DNA of 64,000 bases, from positions 6,649,001-6,713,000 of the forward strand of contig NC_133170.1 in NCBI RefSeq assembly GCF_040802235.1. Reading direction: 5' to 3'. Positions 25,545-35,520 of this stretch are shown here, one piece after another; position 1 is the stretch's first letter; every line of letters starts with the position of its first letter. The notes under the pieces are model-generated. The model worked only from the letters and a program-made list of their open reading frames with translations, searched no databases and was not told the DNA's origin. The position numbers and the translations under genes are program-made. The DNA comes from Manis javanica (Eukaryota; Chordata; Mammalia; Pholidota; Manidae).

Positions 25545-25945
25545 CTGCGCTCAAAGCCAGCCACACCCACACCGTTTTCACAAAGACCCACCAAGCTCAT
25601 TTCCACGTCAACGTCTTCACGTTTGCAGATGCCTTCGGCTCAGGACCCTGGGAAATCTCTCCCTGGCTTGCTCTTTCTTGCCACTTGGGACGTTGTTCTC
25701 TGAAGGGCCACGCCTGGCCCTCCTTCCCAAAACAGCCTCCCCGACCAGCAGTCTTACAGCCCTTCTCCCTGCTGTCTACTCTCCAGAGCACACACCCCTA
25801 CGCAAAATTGTTTATTTCTCTGCTTCCTCCTCTACTGCTTTTCTCCCCCACTGGTACGGCAACCCCTGAGGGCAGGACCTGTGTGCCCCCTCCACCAAAC
25901 AATGCCTGGCACACAACTGATGTTCAATAACCATCTGTGAAAGGA
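25545..25945 (+). repeat. L2 LINE fragment, right part of a split copy
   Basis: CACCAAGCTCATTTCCACGT, then GAGGGCAGGACCTGTGTG and AATGCCTGGCACACAACTGA, GTTCAATAACCATC, in L2 3'-end order. Confidence 0.7.
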
Positions 25946-26799
25946 AGAAATGTCCACAGCAATTTTTCTTATTTGGACTTAGGAATAAAAAATAAAAAAA
26001 TAAAAAAAACCTTCATTTTGACATACAGCGTCATCTCACCATCATGTCTTGTTGTTTTTTCCTACATCAAGTTTCCTTTTTACAATGACTTCCCACTCAA
26101 ATCGTTGTTTTTACATTCCACAACTTTTATTTTTATGTAGCACAGAAAGGTAGGGGTAAATTTACAAGGTCCCAAGTGACCACCTAACTCTTCCACACAA
26201 TGCGCACAGTATTTTTGTAAACCTCAGAGTCCCTGTGTCACTTCTTCTGGTGAACATAGCCAGTTGACCGACGGTCAGGCTGCTTCTGAGGCCAACAATA
26301 GGCACCAGGTTATGAGAGGGACACACTGAGTTCTCCATAATGAGAACTAGCTTTCACCAAAAATACTCACAGACATATTTTTAAGACCAAAAAGAACTGA
26401 CAAATAATGCACCATAAAAAAAAATTTTTTTTAATCATACTTTCAGCAAAATCTAAAGTTTAAACCAGGTTTATGAAAAGGGCTAAGGAAGAAGGTTAAA
26501 TGAGGATGCACAGGATTATTTCTAGATTTAAAAATATTAATTTAAATCTTAGAGCATCATTTATTCAAACATACAGAAGTCTGTGAAGATATATAAAAGA
26601 GGAATGAGCTTTAATTCTTTGTATGTTGCACACATATATGATCTATGCTTAGACACAGTCTAGATTAGACACTAAAAGCTAAACAGTGCTTTTCTTCGAT
26701 GAGTGGTATTAGGACACTGTATACAGTGACCTGTGATTTGTGTGACATTGTTGGGCCCAAGTATTGTGTGCATTTTATATCATAATACAGACTACCAGG
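25946..26799. other. Intronic AT-rich sequence, nothing recognised
   Basis: No named repeat beyond short A-runs near 25986-26010. Confidence 0.5.
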
Positions 26800-27290
26800 T
26801 CACAATCTCAAAGTTCACAGCAATTCACCCTCCCACAAGCAATGTATGAGAATGCTCACATATCTGCACTTTCCAAGACTGTGTATTATCAATATTTAAA
26901 ATTTCTGTAAGTTGATTGATAAAAAAGTGAAAACTCACTATTAATTTACATTCACTGACAACTAAGATGGAGCATCTTTTCAGATGTTTCTTCATTGTGT
27001 GCAATTCCTCATCCATCTAGTTATAGTCTTTGCCCCTTTTTTCTATTTTATTATTGGCTTCAGTCAACTCATAGGAGCTATGCATTACAGATAATGATCT
27101 TTGTAAGTCATTCATGTTGCATTATTTTTCCCAAGCTGTGCATATATGATCTATTTCGATTTTTATTTATGGTCTTTATCACATTTATTTTTTGTTTTTT
27201 TTAGTTACTACGTAACCAAGTCTGTCAGCCCTGCCTTTTGATTCTAAGTTTTATATCTTGCTTAGGAAGATATCTTCTGCAGACATTGAA
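26800..27290 (-). mobile_element. Old L1 ORF2 fragment, minus strand
   Basis: Plus-strand text CCTCCCACAAGCAATGTATG, then GAGCATCTTTTCAGATGTTT and TTCCTCATCCATCTAGTTAT, then TTACTACGTAACCAAGTCTG, is reverse L1M ORF2. Confidence 0.75.
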
Positions 27291-27515
27291 TAAATGTTCT
27301 CAGGAATTTTTTCCTAATTAGAGTTCATTCTTCCATGGGCCATTAAATCCATGATATTGTAGTGTAAAATTAATGGAGAGGAGATAAAGAAGATGAGAAA
27401 GAAAAGTATACAGGGAGAAAAAAAGGGACTGGAGAAGTCTTTTTTTAATCTAAAAGAGGGGGTTCTAACATGATGCTGGATTGCTGAACTTTTCCTCTCT
27501 ATGTTGTTAATATTA

Positions 27516-28317
27516 TGGAGACAGGGACCATGCATGTAGTCAGAGTAGGGTGAGGGGCTCTGGAAAAAGCAAAGCAGGATATTTACAGTCAGAGCAATGT
27601 AACTACATGCAAGGAAACCCCCTACCAAAACTCTGTGTTAAACATTCAGCTCTAGGGTCATTCTTAGTGAGATCAGTTAATATTCCCCAGATAAAGAAGG
27701 GTAGCACATGTTTTTATTATGCTAATCATTTATAATCATGTGTAAGATTCACTTTAGCATGCTAAAAGGCCCAGGCCTATGTGCTGTCTTTCCTCCTCCA
27801 GATCCAATGAGGTGATTTTGCAAACTGGGCAACTAATTTAGCAAGTCAGCCCAGGCATAAGCAACACAGTAAAAGGCAAGAAAGATTCTACCTTAAAGAT
27901 AAGATTGCATTTTAATACCCAAGAAGTTAAGAAGTTAGAAATTCTTAACTTACTCTTTAGTAAACAATACCTCAGCCCACCTTGGGGGCTGGGCAGGCAG
28001 TCTTGTTTGATATGCTCCCAAGATGCTGGTATCTCAGGGAGAAATCAGAGCAGGAAGTTCCTTGTGTTAATTCTGAATATTCAGGGACCACTTAATAAGT
28101 CCACACCCCTAAGCCTTTTTTCATGTTCTCAAAAATCCTCAACTGCCTATAAAATCCCCTAGACAACACACCACCCCGGACTCTCTTGTCCCCTCCTCGG
28201 GGGAGCCGGGAGCTCTGTCCTCCCCCTTTATCTCTAAATAAAGCCTGTGCCTTGCTCTCCTACTGCAACATAGTAAAAGTTCATTCCTCGGCTTCGTGAA
28301 CAAGAACCCCGGCATCA
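27516..28317 (+). mobile_element. Solo LTR, gammaretrovirus-like ERV family A (long form)
   Basis: About 802 bp from TGGAGACAGGGACC to CCCCGGCATCA. It shares its start, its TATA region (CCTATAAAATCCCCTAG, about 28147-28163), its AATAAA (about 28237) and its CCCCGGCATCA end with the LTRs at 30888 and 31586. A clear target duplication was not found. It carries a longer U3 than its two relatives. No gag, pol or env sequence is attached. Oriented antisense to BICD1. Confidence 0.8.
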
Positions 28318-29034
28318 TTTGAAGGGAAAAAACTCAAATACTTTGACTTGAAAATATAATTAAGCTATAAACATAAGAGAAAATGTACTGGTTTAAAACT
28401 GAGCACAAAAAATCCTATGGGTTTTTTTCTAAAGAAGAGAAACTACATTTTTCATAATACCAAAAGTGAAATAGTATAAATGATAAAATACATTGATTCC
28501 TATTTAGGTAATATTTCACCCGAACCTTCTCCATATTAAACTTTATGGGATTATATTATTTATACCTAGCTAGACCAGTTAACTGGAAATTAATTTAGAA
28601 ATTAATTTTTCCAATGTCATAACTGGAAAATAACAAAAGAAAGAATTTTTATACAGCTACAGGTATATTTCAGGTGCTTAAGTTGGAAATATGCATGTGC
28701 TTGCTCAAAAGCCACAAAAGGGATTTGGGGGATTAGAGCTTGTAGTTTTTAATATTTTTGAAAAGCCCTTAAATATTTTTCTACAAAGTGACTTCTTAAG
28801 AATTAATCACAGATACCACTAAGGTTTCTACTAACTAATTAGACAATTTAGTTCCCCTGTTGCAACTTGGCTGCTTTGCTTATAAAAACAAACATAAGAC
28901 ACACACACACAGTCAGCATCCTCCTCCTGAACTCCTAAGGGGAAGGATAAACACTGTGATCCGCCCTCATTCACCGCTGCTTCCTTGTGAATGCTATAAG
29001 CATATCAAAGCAAAGAGCCAATGGGGACAAAGAA
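28318..29034. other. Intronic sequence, nothing recognised
   Basis: AT-rich; no retroviral internal sequence follows the upstream LTR. Confidence 0.5.
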
Positions 29035-29517
29035 GATTCCTAAAGCCAAGGACTTCTAAAGAAGAGCAAAATAGGGAGAAGTACCCCACCAAGTATCAAG
29101 GACCTGTTACACAGCTACAGTGGTAAGAGAGTGTGGCATTTGCCCAGGAACAGAACAACAGCCAACAAAAAGAAAAATCCAGAAACAGACCCATGCATAT
29201 ATAAAAGTCTGATTTATGACAAAGCAGACATTGAAGTTTAGTGGAGAAAATCAGTAATTAGTGGTGTCAAGATAAGTGGCTATCCAGTTTCATGGGGAAA
29301 AACTAAATTGGACTTCTATCTTGCATTAAATACAAATCAATTCCAGGGAGAAAGAAAATTTAAATACAGAAGACAAACTATAAGATATTTGGAAAACAAT
29401 ATAGGTGAATATTTTCATGACCTCATAGTAAGAGTTTCTTAAACAAGAATCAAAATAAACAAGCTAGAAAAGTGGTAAGTCAACTAGATTAAAATTGTAA
29501 AGTTCTCTCCATCAAAC
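29035..29517 (+). mobile_element. Old L1 ORF2 fragment, plus strand
   Basis: CCAGAAACAGACCCATGCAT, TTTCATGGGGAAAAACTAAA, GGACTTCTATCTTGCATTAA and TTTTCATGACCTCATAGTAA match L1 ORF2 order. It is cut at its 3' side by the LTR at 29518. Confidence 0.75.
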
Positions 29518-30371
29518 TGTGTGGCAGAGGCGTGTATTTTCCTCGGTTCTTGTCTGCACTGCAACAAAAAATTGAAGGGCAGAGACACAGTAGTAAAGCA
29601 AAGTAAAAGTTTATTTAAAGTCACTTAGAGAGAAAGTGCAGGTGACCTCAGAGAGGGAAGAGCACCCTGAAAGGTGGGAGAGAAAGAGTTTTTAAGATTA
29701 AAAAGTTAACAATTAGAAAGTGTCGGCGACCTCAGAGAGAGGAGTACCCTGAAAGGTCGGGGGTTGCTGCTCTTAAGGGTTTTTCAGGAATGTGACAAAG
29801 GACTAGGGTGTGGACTTGTTAAGTGGTCTCAAGTATCTTTGATGAGACATTAAGTTTCTTATCAGTTCTCTAGGTAATTCTGCAAAATCAGCTTAACACA
29901 AAAAATTTTGTGCTCTGGTCCCCTCCCAGGACAGCAGTTTCCTGGTTTGGGGGCATATCAATCAAGACTGTCAGCCCTTCCTCCAAGATGGGTAGTTATT
30001 TGTTTGCTAAAGAGCATGTTAAGAATTTTTCTTCTTAAACTTTCTGGGTTTTTTTTTTCCAAAATGCAATTCTGGCTTTAAGGTGGGATCTCCCTGTCTT
30101 TATTACGCTGTTTATAGGTGGGCCTTTCAGCAGGCTAGAGAAAATCTTATAATGATCTAATCGACACAGTGATGACATGGGCAGTGCTGACACTTTTCCT
30201 TATCGGGAATATTCAAACATTCAAGGCCAAGTTGCTCTTGACCTTTTGAGATTTAACTGATAAACTCATTAACTGAGTCTTTTCTGGATTTCTAGTTTTA
30301 ACTGGTTAACTGAATCCTTTCTACCATGTTCTCTTTCCACCCTGCTCATATCTATATTTTCCTGCCTAACA
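29518..30371 (-). mobile_element. Solo LTR, ERV family B, minus strand
   Basis: Read on the minus strand it starts TGTTAGGCAGGAAAATATAG and ends in GAGGAAAATACACGCCTCTG then CCACACA. AATAAA lies at plus-strand 29610-29615, with a U5-like T-rich segment after it. Flanks AAAC and AAAG are compatible with a decayed 4-bp duplication. No internal retroviral region adjoins. It is in the same orientation as BICD1. Confidence 0.7.
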
Positions 30372-30887
30372 AAAGGATACCTGAATCCATGGCAACTAGA
30401 GACGAGAGAGGAAGAAGATGGCAATTAATCTTAATTAGCAAAGCTGCTGTCAACATCCAAGGGACTGATCCACAGGCTAGAATCCAAGTCAAGAATCTAA
30501 GGGCACTACGGGCTCCCGGAGGTGAGAGTCGGGAATCTGAGGGCATGCCAGGGATCAGGGTCCTCAGGCGCTGCCCCAGCCCACCTGGATGAAAGGACCC
30601 CAACTCAGGGGCAATTAGGCCACCCAGTCCCAAGGGGAGCAAGACTGGGAGTTCCTGCTCTCCAATACACAAAAGGCCGTGAGGCTAAGACAGACTCTCA
30701 GACACAGCAAACAGAGGGCAGAGGAGCAGCAGATACATCCAGACCCCTTCCTACTTCCTTCAGCATCACTGGGCCAGAAGCCTTCCCCTGGCCGACATCA
30801 CCACCATCAACTCCACGGGGAGGTCATGCAAAACTAAACTCACTAAGGCCATGATGGTGGGGACCCACGAGCCTCCTGACAAAGCCT
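30372..30887. other. Unassigned sequence between solo LTRs
   Basis: Moderately GC-rich; overlapping frames on both strands (about 30326-30854) show no recognisable retroviral or cellular protein. Confidence 0.4.
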
Positions 30888-31377
30888 TGAGACAGGGCCC
30901 ATAGGCTTAGACAGAGCAGGGCAAGGGTTTCCAGAAAAGCAAGGCAGGATATTTACAGTCAGAGCAATGTAACTACATGCAAGGAAACCCCCTACCAACA
31001 CTCTGTGTTAAACTTTAACCTCTAGAGTCATTCTTCAGTGAGATCAGTTGATACTCCCCAGATAAAGTAGCCCATGTTTTTACTATGCTAATTATTTGTA
31101 ATCATGTGTAAGATTCACTTTAGCATGCTAAAAAGGACTTAATATCTCATCAAGGACAAGCATCCTAAGGCCACTTTTAACAAGCCCTTTATGAGTTCCC
31201 CAAAATCCTCAACTGCCTATAAATCCCCTAGACAAAGCACCACCCCGGGCTCTCTCGTCCCCCCCAGGAGCTCTGTCCTCTCACTGTGTCTCTAAATAAA
31301 AGCCTCTCCCTGGCTCTCCTACCTTGCGTGTTTGCTAAGTTCATTCTTCGACTCCGCGAACGAGAACCCCGGCATCA
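30888..31377 (+). mobile_element. Solo LTR, ERV family A (short form) with 4-bp TSD
   Basis: 490 bp from TGAGACAGGGCCC to CCCCGGCATCA, flanked on both sides by GCCT (30884-30887 and 31378-31381). TATAAAT at about 31218 and AATAAA at about 31295 define U3/R. TG...CA ends and a 4-bp duplication are typical of gammaretrovirus-like elements; recombination of a provirus to a solo LTR is inferred. Confidence 0.88.
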
Positions 31378-31585
31378 GCCTCTTCCCAGCTGGCCACCAA
31401 CCATCTCTCTAGGCTCACCACGGACCCCCACACCATTGCAAATACCACCTGCTCCAACAACAGAACTGCTGCCAAGCAGTAATCCCCCCAGTATCCCCTC
31501 CTCTGCAGGGGGTTTCGTCTCGTCCCTCTCAAGGTGGCGTCCTCCGACTACTCCATTGGAAATAGTAACTTTTCCCCTGTCACAG
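31378..31585. other. 208-bp spacer between two family A LTRs
   Basis: Pro/Ser/Thr-rich in one frame, with no recognised domain; a 100-residue frame that runs through it starts inside the LTR. Too short to be a provirus interior. Confidence 0.5.
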
Positions 31586-32149
31586 TGAGACAGGGACAGT
31601 GGGTGTCATCAGAGTAGGGTGAGGGCCTCTGGAAAAAGCAAGGCTGTATATTTACAGTCAAAGCAATGTAACAATGTAAAGTCCCTTTAGAAACTCTGTG
31701 TTCAGCATTATGCAAAGTCAAGGTCACACTAATTCTCTAGGGTAAAGATACCAGACTAGGAATACAGACACCTTGAGTGAGAACAGTTAAAGGTCAAAAG
31801 GCCAGGAGCGACTTGGCCTGGAATGTTTTGAGTGTTCTACAAGGGCATCTCAGCAGAGCCCGAGACTTCACTGTAAACAGCCCTGGCAAACAGACAACAA
31901 CCCAGCCCACCTTGAGGGCGGGGCAGGTGGTACAACTCCACACCCTAAGCCCTCAATTCCCCCAAATCCTCAACTGCCTATAAATCCCCTAGACAACATA
32001 CCACCCCAGGCTCTCTTGTCCCCGCCTGGCGTGAGCCGGGAGCTCTGTCCTCTCACTTCATCTCTAAATAAAAGCCTGTACCTTGCTCTCCTACCTTGAG
32101 TGTTTGTGAAGCTCATTCGTCGGCTTCGTGAACAAGAACCCCGGCATCA
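31586..32149 (+). mobile_element. Solo LTR, ERV family A (intermediate form)
   Basis: 564 bp from TGAGACAGGGACAG to CCCCGGCATCA, flanked by ACAG (31582-31585) and GCAG (32150-32153), a 4-bp duplication with one mismatch. TATAAAT lies near 31979 and AATAAA near 32067. Same orientation as the LTRs at 27516 and 30888. Confidence 0.85.
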
Positions 32150-32375
32150 GCAGCCCAGCTTCCTCTTTCTCACTCCGTTTCTCTCTATACCATTTAGGTC
32201 CACCTAACATTCTATTTTACTTATTTTGCTTACTGTCCCCTCTCCAATCTCCCCCAACTCCGCCGAGATTTCTCATGCATTTGTTTTCCACTGCATGTAT
32301 CCTCAGCACCCAGATCTGTGCCTAATATCTAAGAGGCGCTAATATACCATTACTGTAGAAAAGAATGAATGAACC
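32150..32375 (+). repeat. L2-like LINE remnant
   Basis: TCCTCAGCACCCAGATCTGT followed by GAGGCGCTAATATACC and GAATGAATGAACC resembles an L2 3' end. Confidence 0.55.
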
Positions 32376-33737
32376 GTCGTGTAGCTTTATGCACTGACTT
32401 ATCTGAGCACAGTATTTACACTGGTGTCCATTTTCCAAGTTGCTAAATCACATTAGCATCACAAATTAAAAGGCAACTTAAAAACTTTTCACTTGGAATT
32501 GATGAATGATAACCAAATCTCACTGATCTAGAGTTCTTTCACTTTTTTCCTGAAATGTCTCACTGTGACATTGTCTAAAAATGCAATTGTGGTTTTTGAG
32601 ATCCGTGTCTCAACTGTAGCAAGTAGCTTATATTATCCCAAACACTTCAGTGTTACTTGCAATGACATATGATTTATTTTCCTAAAATGAAAAAAAAGCA
32701 CATAAAACTTGATTGTCAGTGACTACCGTGATTAAGACAGAGGACCTGAGAACTCTTTAAGAAAAGTCTTCTGTTTATTTAACAAAAAGGGGATCTTCTT
32801 GTTGCTCAGGTCATTAAAACCAGTCATTAAACCATACTTAATTCTGAATTTACAACACTGCTTAAAACCTGTATTAATCTTTACAAAATAGTCCAGTCAA
32901 TAAATCACAAAATACATAATTGGTTTTTCAAGTACAGTGCACCCCATCTTTTCTTTCTCCTCTCTCTAGTGGTTGCCTTTTCTTCTTCATTTTATTTTCT
33001 TGAAGTTTTGGGTTTGAAGGCTCTGCACAGACACCAGCATTAGCAGAAAGCATGCCAGACTATGATTTAAAGTATGATTTAAAGGGGGGAAAAAACTGGC
33101 TGTATATTCCAAAGATCATCTACAAGATGACAGTATCTCAGCTCAACAAAAGAAGTCATGTCCAAGATTAAACTCATCCTGGTTACCTCACTCTGAGGTC
33201 AACTAAGAAAGAAATCTCCTAAAACCTTCTAGAAAATGGCAGTCAGCGAGGATTATCAACAAGGCACATCCATGTTATAATATAAACCTCTGTCAATTTC
33301 AAAAATTGATGGCTAAGGGCTCTTCAGCAGTGATATTTGATCCCCCATCAGTCTGCAGTATGCAAGAGAAAAACAAAGACCAGTCATTCTGAACCTAACA
33401 CTACAGACAGACTCACGCCAACTTATAACAAAACATTCTTACTTAAGGAAATTGCTACTGTTATTATGCCCTTCCCATAAATGTAAACAGGTTTCTTATT
33501 TTCACTTCTAAATTTGGAGATAGAAACACAGCCGTTAAATATTACATTTTAGAGTAGCGCTGTTTCTCCATAAAATGTCTGAAAACAGTAAGCATATATA
33601 ACCAAAAGAACCATTGAAAATAGCTCCAGAAGTTAAAAACCAATCCATCAAAGCAATTTTTTAAAATACTCTATTAAATAAACTTATAAAGTTGGCATAA
33701 ACAACTGCAAATAGAATGGAATGACATACTAGACATA
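32376..33737. other. Intronic sequence, nothing recognised
   Basis: Unique-looking AT-rich sequence. Confidence 0.5.
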
Positions 33738-34578
33738 ATAAAGGAGACAATTTTTTTTTTTTGAGAGAGCATCTCTCATATTTATTGATCAAATGGTTGT
33801 TAACAACAATAAAATTCTGTATAGGGGGGTCAATGCTCAATGCACAATCATTAATCCATCTCAAGCCTAATTCTCGTCAGTCTCCAATCTTCTGAAGCAT
33901 AACGAACAAGTTCTTACATGGTGAACGAATTCTTACATAGTGAATAAGTTCTTACATGGTGAACAATACAAGGGCATTCATCACAGAAACTTTCGGTTTT
34001 GATCACGCATTATGAATTATAAACAATCAGGTCAGATATGAATATTCGTTTGATTTTTATACTTGATTTATATGTGGATCCCACATTTCTCCCTTTATTA
34101 TTATTATTATTTTTATTTTTAATAAAATGCTGAAGTGGTAGGTAGATGCAAGATAAAGGTAGAAAACATAGTTTAGTGTTGTAAGAGAGCAATTGTAGAT
34201 GATCAGGTGTGTGCCTGTAGACTATGTGTTAATCCAAGCTGGACAAGGGCAATAAAACATCCACGGATGCAGATGATTTCTCTCAAAACAGGGGGGGTGA
34301 GGTTCTAAGCTTCACCACTGTTGTTCCCCAATTTCTCACCTGATGGCCCCCCTGCGACTGTGCCTGTCTTAGGTTGTTCCTCCCTTGAGGAATCTTATCC
34401 ATCTCTGGCTAACCAGTCATCTTCCAGGTCCATACAGGGAAATGTAAAGTTGGTAAGTGAGAGAGAAGCCATATTGTTTGAAAAGGTTAGCTTTTTACTT
34501 CTTTGCAGATTTATGCCCTGTGGCTTCTATGCCCAGCACTTGTCTCGAGGTATCTTTACCATAAAGGAGACAATTTTT
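33738..34578 (-). mobile_element. Non-coding polyadenylated retroposon, copy 2 (longest), with TSD
   Basis: Flanked by perfect ATAAAGGAGACAATTTTT duplications (33738-33755 and 34561-34578). The poly(A) tail appears as a T-run at 33751-33762. AATAAA is on the minus strand at 33781-33786, with an (AAT)n tract near 34098-34125. It extends about 165 bp further 5' than copy 1, so copies 1 and 3 are 5'-truncated versions. It uniquely carries a tripled motif around 33904-33965. It has the same orientation as BICD1. Confidence 0.92.
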
Positions 34579-34829
34579 GAAAGAAAATGTAAACAACCCT
34601 GATGGGTAGAAAATTAATAATATGCATCTCTGCCTAATGCAATTAAGCTTTTGATGTCTGCTGGTTTTCTGAAAGCTTTCACAGTGTCCTCATTTCCAGA
34701 GAATAGAGAAGACACGTGAAAAGACTATGCAAGTGAGGTTTACACATGAGCTCCTCACTTCCCAGCTTCGCTTAGCCAACACTTCTCCTATGGAGCCATA
34801 TTCTGCTAGAGTTGGAAGTTTATACAGGA

Positions 34830-35010
34830 GAGTGGTTCCCAGCCCAGCTGCACCTATGGAGGGGGTGGGAGTAATAATACTGTAGCCCCAGCTCTACCTC
34901 TGATGGCACTGACTGAACTGTCCCAGAGCGGGGTCCGGGCAGCGGTATTTTTACAAACCACGCAGATGATCCTAGTGAGTGGTCTGTACTAGAAGTCACT
35001 GGTTCTCACC
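34830..35010 (+). mobile_element. hAT-Charlie non-autonomous element remnant
   Basis: Begins GAGTGGTTCCCAGCCCAGCT and ends GAAGTCACTGGTTCTC, an inverted-repeat pair typical of Charlie-derived MITEs, with GCAGCGGTATTTTTACAAAC inside. Confidence 0.65.
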
Positions 35011-35229
35011 CAGCTCTTCTAAAAGATCTTGGTGGGTAGGAGGGATATCTTGGCTTTGCTCAAAACACGTCCAATACTGAAACCCAAAACCTCATTCAAA
35101 ATATCTAAAGGTAACATTCTATTTTATGGTGGTCAGTTTTCGAATACAACTGGTTGTTTTATAGGCAGCCCATCATTTCCCCTGACAGCTAGTGTTCCAA
35201 GATTTTACACTTGTCCCTCCCTCTAAAAT

Positions 35230-35520
35230 CACTCCCTCAGTTTCCACGTGACTGGCTCCTCCTCCTCATTCAGCTCTGGGCTCAAATGTCACCTCCTGGA
35301 AGATGATGTCCTCAGCCAGTGGCCATCGCTTCACTCAGGGCCTTCCTTACACGTAAAGCGTGTGTGTGCTCGCTGACTACTCCTGGGTCTGAGAAGCAAA
35401 CTCCATTCGGCAGCTCCATCTTGTCTGTCTCGGTCAACACCGTCCCTTCAGCTAGTGGCAAGTGGCACGATGCCCAGCAGAATATCCACTCAATACAAAC
35501 ATTTGAATGAATAAATGAAA
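35230..35520 (+). repeat. L2 LINE 3' fragment
   Basis: GGGCTCAAATGTCACCTCCT, AGCCAGTGGCCATCGC and ATGCCCAGCAGAATATCC with GAATGAATAAATGA follow L2 3'-end order. Confidence 0.75.

Noticed and set aside
27516-31377. A provirus with LTRs at 27516 and 30888 as its two ends
   Set aside because: The interval holds an L1 fragment and an unrelated LTR, no gag/pol/env, and the 30888 LTR has its own 4-bp duplication.
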